A DNA stretch of 64,000 nt, from the NCBI RefSeq assembly GCF_030534335.1, contig NZ_CP130565.1, positions 827,501 through 891,500 on the forward strand. Reading direction: 5' to 3'. Under the pieces are notes generated by a model, which was given only the letters and a program-made list of their open reading frames with translations, did no database searches and was not told where the DNA came from. Shown here piece by piece: positions 56,212 to 64,000 of the stretch (within the stretch, counting starts at the first letter, position 1; each line of letters opens with the position of its first letter). This DNA comes from Marivirga harenae. Its GTDB lineage: Bacteria > Bacteroidota > Bacteroidia > Cytophagales > Cyclobacteriaceae. A program made the translations under genes and the position numbers.

Positions 56212-57351
56212 ATGGATTTTCAACTCACGGAAGAGCAGTTAGCCGTTCAAGCAGCTGCAAGAGATTTTGCACAAAACGACTTATTACCTGGAGTAATCGA
56301 AAGGGATACTCACGAAAAATTCCCTGCAGAGCAGATTAAAAAAATGGGAGAATTAGGATTCATGGGAATGATGGTGGATCCTAAATACAATGGCGGCGGA
56401 ATGGATACTGTATCCTATGTGCTAGCCATGGAAGAAATTTCTAAAATTGATAGCTCTGCTTCAGTGGCCATGTCGGTCAACAATTCGTTGGTATGTTGGG
56501 GCATAGAAAAATTCGGTACCGAGGAACAAAAAGAAAAGTATCTAAAAAGATTAGCTACTGGCGAAATTATTGGAGCTTTTTGTCTTTCAGAACCAGAAGC
56601 AGGTTCTGATGCAACTTCCCAAAGAACTACTGCAGAAGATAAAGGTGATCATTATCTGGTAAATGGAACTAAAAACTGGATTACCAACGGAAACAGCGCT
56701 TCAGTTTACTTGGTAATTGCTCAAACTGATAAAGAGAAAGGTCATAAAGGAATCAATGCTCTAATCGTTGAAAGAGAAACTGAAGGTTTTGTAGTTGGGA
56801 AGAAAGAAGAGAAATTAGGTATTAGAGGTTCTGATACACACTCTTTGATGTTCCAAGACATGAAAGTGCCAAAAGAAAATAGGATTGGTGAAGATGGTTT
56901 TGGATTTAACTTTGCGATGGCTACTTTGAATGGAGGAAGAATTGGGATTGCTGCTCAAGCCTTGGGGATTGCTTCAGGAGCGTATGAATTGGCTCTGAAA
57001 TACTCTAAAGAAAGAAAAGCTTTTGGTAAAGAAATCAGCCAACACCAAGCAATTGCTTTCAAACTAGCTGATATGGCTACTCAAATAGAGACTGCACGTT
57101 TGCTTTGCTTAAAAGCAGCATGGTTGAAAGATCAAAAGCAAGATTTTTCTCAGGCAAGTGCTATGGCTAAGTTATATGCTTCACAGGTGGCTATGGATAC
57201 CACAGTAGAAGCTGTTCAGGTGCATGGTGGCTATGGTTTCGTGAAAGAATATCATGTAGAGCGATTAATGAGAGATGCTAAAATCACTCAAATCTATGAA
57301 GGTACATCTGAAATTCAGAAAATCGTGATCTCAAGAAATATATTGAAATAA
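56212..57351 (+). CDS. acyl-CoA dehydrogenase
   Basis: A 379-residue FAD enzyme of fatty-acid or branched-chain acyl-CoA oxidation. Seen: the N-terminal MDFQLTEEQLAVQAAARDFA, CLSEPEAGSDA, the WITNG loop, RKAFGKEISQHQAI and the C-terminal catalytic-Glu region QIYEGTSEIQ. It most resembles short-chain (butyryl-CoA-type) enzymes. Single gene with its own strong terminator. Confidence 0.93.
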   Translation: MDFQLTEEQLAVQAAARDFAQNDLLPGVIERDTHEKFPAEQIKKMGELGFMGMMVDPKYNGGGMDTVSYVLAMEEISKIDSSASVAMSVNNSLVCWGIEKFGTEEQKEKYLKRLATGEIIGAFCLSEPEAGSDATSQRTTAEDKGDHYLVNGTKNWITNGNSASVYLVIAQTDKEKGHKGINALIVERETEGFVVGKKEEKLGIRGSDTHSLMFQDMKVPKENRIGEDGFGFNFAMATLNGGRIGIAAQALGIASGAYELALKYSKERKAFGKEISQHQAIAFKLADMATQIETARLLCLKAAWLKDQKQDFSQASAMAKLYASQVAMDTTVEAVQVHGGYGFVKEYHVERLMRDAKITQIYEGTSEIQKIVISRNILK

Positions 57352-57425
57352 AGGAAAGTTTATATTAAGGTAAGTCTTCTATTTGAGGCTCAATCTTAAA
57401 ATAATTCAATAATTTACTCGTTAAT

Positions 57426-57466
57426 ACGCACAACCTTACATCAGAAACTAGGTTGTGCGTTTTTTA
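57426..57466 (+). terminator. strong rho-independent terminator after the acyl-CoA dehydrogenase gene
   Basis: ACGCACAACCT (57426-57436) pairs perfectly with AGGTTGTGCGT (57450-57460) over a 13-base loop, followed by TTTTTT. Confidence 0.9.
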
Positions 57467-57562
57467 TTTGTTTTGATATAAAGCTATTATTCATTAGATT
57501 TATACAATTAATCAATTAGATACTTTTACTTTTTATAGTTAATCCATTCATAAAACAAGAAA

Positions 57563-58487
57563 ATGGAAGATTACAACAAAATCATTGAGTCTTTAGGCGT
57601 TAAATTCGTTAAAGCAAAGAATATTAAAATTCAAAAGCCTGTAACCGTTAACAACCTCTATGAAGTAGAGAATAAAGTTGTTTGGGTCAACAAAGGAGAA
57701 GTGCTGTTAGGAGAAGAGAAATTATTGGCAAAGGAAGGTGATTTTGCTTTTATTCCCGGTGGAAAAGTACATCAAATCACTTATGGCAGGGGGAAGCCAA
57801 ATCGAATCGATTACTAACGATAAGTTCATTACAGGCAAATCAGAATATTTTACTCCAATAACTTATGATGAATTGAAAGTTGAAGGTGGCGATAGTTTTA
57901 GCTACATTTCATTTGAAGCTAAAGTTTTTGATTCTGTAAACTTTTTTGCCTCTCTTGATATACCTCCATTCATCTTTAGCAACGATACAATTAAGTCTTT
58001 GCATGACAGTGTTTTTAAGGAATTAAACACCGAAGAGCCTGGAGCTGACCGAATGGTAAAGGTCTTGACAGAACACTTATTGGTCGAATTATTTAGACAT
58101 ATTGTTCGTAATAAATTATTTGTTGAGCAGCTTGCAACAAACAGTACATACTTCAAGGACCCTCGTTTAATTGATATATTTAATTATATAAACGAGCATT
58201 TGGGTGGTGATTTATCCAATAAAAAATTAGCCGAGGTGGCTAACGTATCTGAAGATTACGTAGGACAATATTTCAAAATGTTGACCGGAATTAATCCACA
58301 AGACTATATTGAGTACCAACGAATGGAAGAAGCAGTTACCTTATTACGAACTTCTAAAAAGAGTATAAGGGACATCGGACATGAAGTGGGCTATAAAGAT
58401 ACTGCGTACTTCTGCCGAAGATTCAAAATGATGTTCGGAATTCCAGCAGGAAAAATGAGAAGAAGAGAATCTCTAATGAATGTTTAA
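57563..58487 (+). pseudogene. AraC-family regulator with N-terminal cupin, split by a frameshift
   Basis: Frame 1 (57563-57817) encodes a cupin start (NKGEVLLGEEKLLAKEGDFAFIPGGKVHQITYG). Frame 2 (to 58487) carries the rest of the sensor domain and a C-terminal AraC DNA-binding domain with two helix-turn-helix units (KLAEVANVSEDYVGQYFK and IRDIGHEVGYKDTAYFCRRFK). Removing one G from the G5 run at 57789-57793 joins ITYGRG to SQIESITNDKF, giving ~308 residues, a normal length. As sequenced, the second frame could only start internally. Ligand unknown. It follows a strong terminator and converges on the GGGP synthase gene. Confidence 0.82.
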
Positions 58488-58521
58488 CTAGAGAGCCTCA
58501 TAGGCAAAACATAGCGCCTTT

Positions 58522-59292
58522 TTAGATTCTATGTAATTGCCTATTTAGCAAAAGTTTGGCTTCAGTCATTTCTATTAATAATTGTGGGTTTTGCTCTATG
58601 GCATTACCCACAACTACAACATCAGCGCCAGACTTCCAGGCGTTTTTTGCTTTAGATACGGAATTAATACCACCACCAATAATTAATGGGACTTCAATTG
58701 ATCGTTTTACGGAAGCGATCATCTTTTCGCTAATCATCTTATCGGCTCCGCTTCCAGCGTCCATATAAATCAGTTGAAGCCCTAGCAATTCCCCTGCTAT
58801 GGCAGTGCTTACTGCAATATCATGCTTGTCATAAGGAATTGGATTAGTATTGCTCATGTACGATACAGAAGTTCTATTGCCACCATCAATTAGCATATAG
58901 CCTGTTGGCCAAACTTCCATATTACTTCTTTTCAGAATTGGCGCTGATAAAACATGCTGCCCAATTAATAGATCTGGATTTCGACCTGATATCAAAGACA
59001 AATACAGAATCGCATCCGATTGTAAATCAATGTATTGATTATTGCCTGGGAATAGAATTACAGGTATATCGGTAGCAGATTTAATATCAGAAATACAACT
59101 GCTTAAAGAATCAGATACGATTAAGCTTCCTCCTACGAAGAAAAAATCCACTTCATTTTCTATCGCCATGTTGACCAATCGTTGTAAAGAGGCTCGATCA
59201 CTTACTTTATCTGGGTCAATTAATAAAGCAAAGCACTTTTGTCCGTTTACTTCATGATTAATCAGTCTATTAAGCTTCTCTTTCTTGATCAT
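58522..59292 (-). CDS. geranylgeranylglyceryl/heptaprenylglyceryl phosphate synthase family protein
   Basis: A 256-residue TIM-barrel prenyltransferase of the GGGPS/PcrB family, joining a polyprenyl diphosphate to sn-glycerol-1-phosphate to make an ether lipid. Seen: FALLIDPDKV, FFVGGSLIVSDSL, ILFPGNNQYI, MDAGSGADK and LIIGGGINSVSKAKNAWKSGADVVVVGNAIEQ. The enzyme is widespread in Bacteroidota, where its lipid role is unclear. It starts 23 bp inside the end of the upstream small gene, so they are coupled. Confidence 0.9.
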   Translation of the reverse strand: MIKKEKLNRLINHEVNGQKCFALLIDPDKVSDRASLQRLVNMAIENEVDFFFVGGSLIVSDSLSSCISDIKSATDIPVILFPGNNQYIDLQSDAILYLSLISGRNPDLLIGQHVLSAPILKRSNMEVWPTGYMLIDGGNRTSVSYMSNTNPIPYDKHDIAVSTAIAGELLGLQLIYMDAGSGADKMISEKMIASVKRSIEVPLIIGGGINSVSKAKNAWKSGADVVVVGNAIEQNPQLLIEMTEAKLLLNRQLHRI

Positions 59293-59665
59293 TAGCTTTT
59301 TTATTTTCCAACTGACTTAAGAATTCTAAAATTTTGTCTCTTGCTATGGCAACTAATATCCCTCCTACTTCTGCTTTTAGTGCATCTAATATTCCACTTT
59401 GGCTTTCCTCTCTTCTGATAATAATACGTGGAGAATCTTCATAGTCCGCTTCATCTTCGTGGACTTCTTTATAAACTTTTGAGTCTCGACTTCTCTTACT
59501 ACCTGTTATCAATTTTACTGCCTGATAAGCCAAAAATACTCCCCCAGCAATCATTAAAGCATTCTTACCGAATTTTTGGGCCTTTCCTGAATACTCACTT
59601 AATTGCTCTGATAAGTCTTGTTCGTATTTTTTACTTTTCTCTAAAAGCTTTTCTTGATTACTCAT
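59270..59665 (-). CDS. uncharacterised membrane-associated protein (YtxH-like)
   Basis: A 131-residue protein with a helical, charged N-terminus (NQEKLLEKSKKYEQDLSEQL), one hydrophobic segment (ALMIAGGVFLAYQAVKL), an acidic stretch and an amphipathic C-terminus. No firm family. It lies between the holin-like gene and GGGPS on the same strand, 25 bp after the former, so a membrane-related role fits. Confidence 0.7.
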   Translation of the reverse strand: MSNQEKLLEKSKKYEQDLSEQLSEYSGKAQKFGKNALMIAGGVFLAYQAVKLITGSKRSRDSKVYKEVHEDEADYEDSPRIIIRREESQSGILDALKAEVGGILVAIARDKILEFLSQLENKKANDQEREA

Positions 59666-59690
59666 GAATCTTGAATTTAATAAATTAAAA

Positions 59691-60050
59691 CTAATCTTCT
59701 TTGACGGGTCTATTGACTTCTTTTCTAAATCTTTCTTGTACTGCTTTGCTATCCTTAAGAAAATAGAATACTAAGGTTAACAAGAAGTAAAATAATGCTA
59801 CGATACCGAAGCCGGCCACATAACTATCCAAAATCTCTGCTAAATAAAATGCCAAGGTCAAACTTGCAAATAGGACTAACAAAGTCATGGTAGAAACCAC
59901 AAGTAAAATTGGTAAAATTTTGGCTAATTTTTCCGCCACCGTTTCTTCAATCTCCTCTCTTATCATTGCTATTCGTACTTCTAGCAATTTTTGTAATGAT
60001 TCTATAATTTTATCTAGTCCCAAAAGCCCTAACAGTTTACTTTTTTTCAC
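59691..60050 (-). CDS. phage-holin-like membrane protein (DUF1469 type)
   Basis: 119 residues from a GTG start. An amphipathic N-terminus (RIAMIREEIEETVAEKLAKI) is followed by two membrane helices (ILPILLVVSTMTLLVLFASLTLAFYLA and FGIVALFYFLLTLVFYFL) and a basic tail, the YqjE/DUF1469 layout often named holin family. No phage genes are nearby, so lysis is unlikely. Confidence 0.78.
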   Translation of the reverse strand: MKKSKLLGLLGLDKIIESLQKLLEVRIAMIREEIEETVAEKLAKILPILLVVSTMTLLVLFASLTLAFYLAEILDSYVAGFGIVALFYFLLTLVFYFLKDSKAVQERFRKEVNRPVKED

Positions 60051-60132
60051 AACTTTACCTATTAATTGATTCCTAAGTTATATAAATTTCAGTTCAAGTT
60101 AAATTTACACGGTAAAATAATTATAAAGATTA

Positions 60133-60978
60133 ATGAAGCTGATAGCAGATAGTGGTTCGAGCAAGACAGATTGGCGTCTATTATATGAAGATAATTCCAT
60201 CGAACAGTTGAAAACACGCGGTATTAATCCTTATTTAATCAGTGGAAAAGAGCTTCTGAAATGTTTAAAGGAGGATTTTGACGGAATTGATTTTCCAACC
60301 ATAAAAGACATCTATTTCTACGGAGCCGGTTGCGGGAACGCTGAAAATAAAGAAAAAATAAATTCAGTTTTCTCAGACTTTTTCAACTGTGACTCAATAT
60401 ATGTGGAAGATGATATGTTGGCTGCGGCCAGGGCAAGTTGTGGAAAAGATCCCGGTATCTCCTGTATATTAGGCACTGGAGCAAACGCATGCCAGTTTGA
60501 CGGAATTGATATTCAAGATAGAATGGTATCATTTGGCTATGTTTTAGGAGATGAGGGTAGCGGCAATTACATTGGAAAAACAACGCTTAAAGCGTATTTA
60601 GAGGATGAAATGCCACATGAACTGGCGAAGAAATTCAAAATCACATATCCTGATATCAATTTGGAGTTTACTTTAGAACAAATTTATCATAAGCCCTACC
60701 CAAACAGGTTTTTAGCTCAATTTTTTCAGTTTGCATTGGCCCATCAAAGGGAGCGTTTCTTTTTTGAGTTGATATCCAATGCTTTTCAATTATTTTTGGA
60801 GAAATCAGTTTTGAAATTTAAGAACTATGAAAAATTGCCCATTCATTTCATTGGCGGAGTAGCTTTTAATGCCAATTCCATCATGAGAATGGTGCTATCA
60901 AGGAATAATTTACAAGCAGGGAATTTCATGGAAAATCCAATCGCTGGCTTAACACTTTATCATAAAAATCAGCATTAA
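60133..60978 (+). CDS. N-acetylglucosamine kinase-like (BadF/BcrA ATPase family)
   Basis: A 281-residue ASKHA-fold kinase. Phosphate-1 loop: ADSGSSKTDWRL; GAGCGN; the nucleotide region ISCILGTGANACQFDG and LGDEGSGNYIGK; and the adenosine loop PIHFIGGVAFN. Such proteins phosphorylate GlcNAc or MurNAc from cell-wall turnover. Its stop and the murQ start overlap (TAATG), and MurQ acts on MurNAc-6-phosphate, which supports an amino-sugar substrate. Confidence 0.88.
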   Translation: MKLIADSGSSKTDWRLLYEDNSIEQLKTRGINPYLISGKELLKCLKEDFDGIDFPTIKDIYFYGAGCGNAENKEKINSVFSDFFNCDSIYVEDDMLAAARASCGKDPGISCILGTGANACQFDGIDIQDRMVSFGYVLGDEGSGNYIGKTTLKAYLEDEMPHELAKKFKITYPDINLEFTLEQIYHKPYPNRFLAQFFQFALAHQRERFFFELISNAFQLFLEKSVLKFKNYEKLPIHFIGGVAFNANSIMRMVLSRNNLQAGNFMENPIAGLTLYHKNQH

Positions 60979-61781
60979 TGAGTATTACAGAATCAGAATC
61001 CAATTTTAATAGTCTAGAAAAGCTTTCTATTAAAGAACTGCTACAAGGCATAAACCAAGAAGATCAAACGGTAGCTTTATCAGTGCAAAAAGCGCTACCT
61101 GAGATTCAAAAAGCATTGGAAGTAATTGTCCAAAAAATGAAAGCTGGGGGTAGATTATTTTATATTGGGGCTGGGACTAGTGGTAGATTAGGGATTTTAG
61201 ATGCCTCTGAATGCCCGCCTACCTTTGGTGTCAATCATGATAAAGTGATCGGTATTATTGCTGGTGGGGATAATGCTATTCGTAAGGCCGTAGAATTTGC
61301 TGAAGACGACACAGACCAGGCTTGGAGAGATCTGCAAGAATTTAATATCTCTGAAAAGGATTTCCTGATCGGTATAGCGGCTTCTGGAAGGACTCCCTAC
61401 GTAATTGGCGGATTGAAAAAAGCCCTTTTAAATGGCATTACAACTGCCTGCATTACTTGTAATCCCAACTCGGAAATTGTCGAAGGATCTGATTTCCCAA
61501 TTGAAGTTCCTGTTGGCCCAGAGTTTATTACAGGAAGCACCAGAATGAAGGCTGGCACTGCCCAGAAAATGGTGCTAAATATGATCTCTACTACCGCCAT
61601 GATCCAATTAGGACATGTGAAAGGCAATAAAATGGTGGATATGCAACTAAGCAATGACAAATTAGTAGAAAGAGGAACGAAGATGATCATGCAAGAGCTT
61701 GATATTGAATTTGATACTGCAAAAAAGCTATTATTAAAATATGGTTCAGTTAGAAAAGCAGTAGCAAGCGCTAAGGCTTGA
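60978..61781 (+). CDS. murQ: N-acetylmuramic acid 6-phosphate etherase
   Basis: A 267-residue SIS-domain lyase that removes lactate from MurNAc-6-phosphate in peptidoglycan recycling. Signature stretches: FYIGAGTSGRLGILDASECPPTFG, IAGGDNAIRKAVE (catalytic Glu region), GIAASGRTPYV and GSTRMKAGTAQK. It is shorter than the ~300 residues of E. coli MurQ, lacking part of the C-terminal domain, as is common in Bacteroidota. Coupled to the kinase gene. Confidence 0.93.
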   Translation: MSITESESNFNSLEKLSIKELLQGINQEDQTVALSVQKALPEIQKALEVIVQKMKAGGRLFYIGAGTSGRLGILDASECPPTFGVNHDKVIGIIAGGDNAIRKAVEFAEDDTDQAWRDLQEFNISEKDFLIGIAASGRTPYVIGGLKKALLNGITTACITCNPNSEIVEGSDFPIEVPVGPEFITGSTRMKAGTAQKMVLNMISTTAMIQLGHVKGNKMVDMQLSNDKLVERGTKMIMQELDIEFDTAKKLLLKYGSVRKAVASAKA

Positions 61782-62021
61782 ATTATTTTATTTTTTTAAT
61801 TTGGACATAGGCCTTTGATTTTCCTAAATTGTAAAGACATCCGATAGGCAACCGTCTTGAATGAATTTTACTATACGTTTAAAAATGCTAAATTTGATAG
61901 ATCTACTTTATTTTTGCATTTATGCGCTACATAAAAATAATGCGATAAATGTGATTTTACCATGGAAATCTACCTGAAAAGGTATAATTGTATTAAGGTG
62001 AAAATTAAAAAATAAATCAAA

Positions 62022-62453
62022 ATGAAATCATTTATTCTAGGCGCATTTTTTCTTGTCACTTTCCATTTATCCCAAGCCCAGGTCAAATTAAACCACATAG
62101 CAGTTTATGTGGAAGATTTGGCTGACAGTAAATCCTTCTATTCGGACATTATTGGACTCGAAGAAATTGAAGAGCCATTTAAAGATGGCTTGCACATCTG
62201 GTACAAATTAGGCAGTTCACAATTGCACTTAATTGAAGGAGAATGGGAAGAACCCACCATCAATAAAAACAACCATTTGTGTTTTAGCATAGAAGACATG
62301 GAGGGTTTTATAGAAAATTTAAAAGCTGAAAAAGTGCCTTTTGAAAATTGGCCTGGTGAAAGTGGGAAAATTACTAATAGAGTAGATGGAGTTCAACAAA
62401 TCTACTTTCAAGACCCTAATGGTTATTGGATAGAAGTGAACAATGATTTTTAA
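62022..62453 (+). CDS. secreted VOC/glyoxalase-fold protein
   Basis: 143 residues with a signal peptide (ILGAFFLVTFHLSQAQ) and then a single VOC domain. Candidate metal ligands follow the glyoxalase pattern: His in LNHIAVYVEDL, Glu in LHLIEGEW, His in NNHLCFSIED and Glu in YWIEVNN. Glyoxalases are normally cytosolic, so export is unusual. It is 22 bp upstream of another secreted protein gene, presumably co-transcribed. Confidence 0.85.
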   Translation: MKSFILGAFFLVTFHLSQAQVKLNHIAVYVEDLADSKSFYSDIIGLEEIEEPFKDGLHIWYKLGSSQLHLIEGEWEEPTINKNNHLCFSIEDMEGFIENLKAEKVPFENWPGESGKITNRVDGVQQIYFQDPNGYWIEVNNDF

Positions 62454-62475
62454 AAAAAAGTAAATATTTGTAGCT

Positions 62476-63180
62476 ATGAAAACTTTAATACTAGGAATTT
62501 CAGTCTTTTTAATGACTGCATTCAACTCGCAAGATTCGGTGAATTTAAGTGGTGGTTGGCACATCACTACAGAAGATGGTTTAACAGGCCAATGGATCAT
62601 GGCTGAAAAGCATTTTGCCGTTACCTTTTATAAAGGAAATGAATTCAAATACACTTATGGAGGAAGTTGGAATCTCACCGATAATAATCAAATCCAACTT
62701 CATTACGAATTTCATACTGATAACAAAGACAAAGTAGGTCAAACAGAAAAATTGGAGTATGCTTTAAAAGGGAAAAAGCTAGAAATTGGAGGTCTAACTT
62801 GGAAAAGAACAGATAACAATAAACCAGGAGATTTAGCAGATGCTTGGGTCATTACCGGAAGAGAACGTAACGGAGAAATGAATACTATGACACCTGGGGC
62901 GAGAAAAACTATGAAGATCTTGTCTGGTACATATTTTCAATGGATAGCTTATAATAGTGAAACTGGAGATTTTCGGGGGACTGGAGGCGGAAACTACACA
63001 ACGAATGATGGTCAATACACTGAAATCATAAAATTCTTTTCCAGAGACAGCAATAGAGTAGGTGCTGAGCTAGTTTTTAATTATGAATTGAAAGATGGAG
63101 AATGGCACCACCGCGGAAAAAGTAGCAAAGGTGATCCTATCTACGAAATTTGGAGTGATAGAGTGGATTTAGGGATTTAA
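62476..63180 (+). CDS. secreted protein of unknown function
   Basis: A 234-residue protein with a signal peptide (LGISVFLMTAFNSQ) and two similar beta-rich halves: each has SGGW/SGTYF, a substrate-like WxIxxE/YNSET stretch, GGSWNLTDNN / GGGNYTTNDGQ, and an EYALKGKKLEI / VFNYELKDGEWHHRG strand. This suggests a duplicated lipocalin-like or YcII-type beta fold. I do not know the family. Pairing with the secreted VOC protein hints at a small-molecule role. Confidence 0.75.
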   Translation: MKTLILGISVFLMTAFNSQDSVNLSGGWHITTEDGLTGQWIMAEKHFAVTFYKGNEFKYTYGGSWNLTDNNQIQLHYEFHTDNKDKVGQTEKLEYALKGKKLEIGGLTWKRTDNNKPGDLADAWVITGRERNGEMNTMTPGARKTMKILSGTYFQWIAYNSETGDFRGTGGGNYTTNDGQYTEIIKFFSRDSNRVGAELVFNYELKDGEWHHRGKSSKGDPIYEIWSDRVDLGI

Positions 63181-63256
63181 GATTTAACGCTATAAAAGAC
63201 AACAGCCCTAGTAAGAAATAATTCAGTCCATAGCAGGGCTGCTGTTCAATTATATT

Positions 63257-64000
63257 TTACGAAAGTCTGATTCGAGCATCTACGACTACGAGCTCTCTTT
63301 CATTTCCAATCAACGGATTCATATCTATTTCTTCGATTTCAGGAGCCAAATGGACCAATGAAGCTAGTCGGACAATAACATCTGCAAAGGCTGCTTCATT
63401 TATTCCTGGTTTACCTCTATACCCTTGAATAATAGGATAAGTCTTTAAAGACTGAATCATTTTTTCTGCCTCTCTTTTGCTCAATGGAGCCAGGCCGTTG
63501 GCTACATCTTTTATAATTTCTACATATATTCCACCCATTCCACAAAGAATCAAGTGCCCAAAATTTCCTTTCTTAACAGCGCCTGCAAAAAACTCTTCCC
63601 CTTTTTTCATTTCCTGAATGAGCACGCCTTTAGCACCTGATATTTTCATCATTCGATTAAATTCCTTTTTCAGAAATTCCTGAGAATTGATATTCAAGCT
63701 AACTCCTCCAACATCTGTTTTATGAATTGGTCCTAAAACTTTCATGACCAAAGGAAACTCCATGGATTTATTGACTGCTGCTAAACTTTTTTCATCGTAA
63801 AATTCCCGTTCTTTCACCATCTCAATCCCAGCTGCCGTTAATAGTTCACGAACAATATTAGTATCCAAATATCCGGATTTTGACTCCACTATAATATCTC
63901 GGATTTTACTGTAATCCATTTCAGCCAAGTCATATTTTCCATAAGCCGGAACATCAAGATTTGCAGCGCTCGCTAAAGCCTTACCTAAAACCACCTCATC
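63257..64000 (-). CDS. acyl-CoA synthetase (NDP/ADP-forming), ATP-grasp beta part; cut by right edge
   Basis: The frame is open to base 64000, so the N-terminal part lies outside the window. The visible 247 residues hold the ATP-grasp domain of acetate-CoA ligase (ADP-forming) or Pat-like proteins: YLDTNIVRELLTAAGI, FPLVMKVLGPIHKTDVGGV, VLIQEMKKGEEFFAGAVKKG, FGHLILCGMGGIYVEI and the terminal IEEIDMNPLIGNERELVVVDARI. It forms acyl-CoA with ATP or runs in reverse to make ATP. The acyl group is unknown. Confidence 0.88.
   Translation of the reverse strand, partial: DEVVLGKALASAANLDVPAYGKYDLAEMDYSKIRDIIVESKSGYLDTNIVRELLTAAGIEMVKEREFYDEKSLAAVNKSMEFPLVMKVLGPIHKTDVGGVSLNINSQEFLKKEFNRMMKISGAKGVLIQEMKKGEEFFAGAVKKGNFGHLILCGMGGIYVEIIKDVANGLAPLSKREAEKMIQSLKTYPIIQGYRGKPGINEAAFADVIVRLASLVHLAPEIEEIDMNPLIGNERELVVVDARIRLS

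Noticed and set aside
59691-60050. Prophage remnant suggested by the holin-like gene
   Set aside because: No other phage genes, integrase or att-like repeats nearby; this family is common in non-phage settings.
63201-63246. Possible hairpin between aacagccct and agggctgctgtt
   Set aside because: The stem has a 3-base bulge and a loop of about 25 bases, with no good T run on either side, so it is not called a terminator.

Overview
The window looks like a chromosome segment from a low-GC, marine-type member of the Bacteroidota, most likely a Cytophagales bacterium (a Marivirga- or Fulvivirga-like relative is a guess). The evidence is type IX secretion (T9SS) signals of both kinds (type A 'PNP' tails and a type B/CHU_C tail), a PorP/SprF-family protein, a bacillithiol gene (bshC), a DUF4295 gene behind rpmB-rpmG, TAnnTTTG-type promoter boxes and AT-rich sequence throughout. 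I see no tRNA, rRNA, CRISPR array, intact insertion sequence or prophage.

Bases 1-33,500 are an accessory cell-surface region. At the left edge is the 3' end of a T9SS cargo gene. Next come a flippase, a sulfotransferase, an acyltransferase, a DprE1-like oxidase with its DprE2-like reductase, a lipoprotein esterase, a membrane-anchored SGNH hydrolase and a giant 2,735-residue T9SS protein. The giant carries an alpha/beta hydrolase, a PA14 domain, FN3 domains and an SGNH hydrolase inserted inside one FN3 domain. A second giant (1,761 aa) has an esterase, about 15 PKD/REJ-like repeats and a type B sorting tail, and sits beside a PorP/SprF protein with a SPOR-like tail. Upstream of these is an eight-gene leftward exopolysaccharide operon: response regulator, sugar transferase with a pseudo-receiver domain, two GT2, a methyltransferase, two GT4 and an unknown secreted protein. 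Inference: the region makes, exports and decorates a sulfated and O-acylated surface polysaccharide, and secretes several esterases that could act on it or on a related substrate.

Bases 33,500-64,000 are mostly housekeeping: folate (5-formyl-THF cyclo-ligase), bacillithiol (bshC), rimO, DUF6452/DUF6048, ftsY, rpmB-rpmG-DUF4295, rocD, a HisA-like protein lacking its usual first Asp, a SprT-like protein, a beta-helix/diheme cytochrome pair, glmS-DUF4270-GT5, panC-panD-UPF0104-rfaE2-Zn peptidase, an acyl-CoA dehydrogenase, an AraC regulator, a GGGP synthase, a nagK-like/murQ recycling pair and, cut by the right edge, an acyl-CoA synthetase (ADP-forming).

Four genes are each split by a one-base indel in a short homopolymer (T5 at 2602-2606, C4 at 7531-7534, C6 at 9641-9646, G5 at 57789-57793). 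Three lie within 7 kb of the polysaccharide locus. Sequencing error is the simplest reading; real decay or ON/OFF switching is the alternative. Candidates for something new are the doubly hydrolytic giant, the receiver/pseudo-receiver pair heading the polysaccharide operon, and the spread of one esterase family over three surface-delivery routes.
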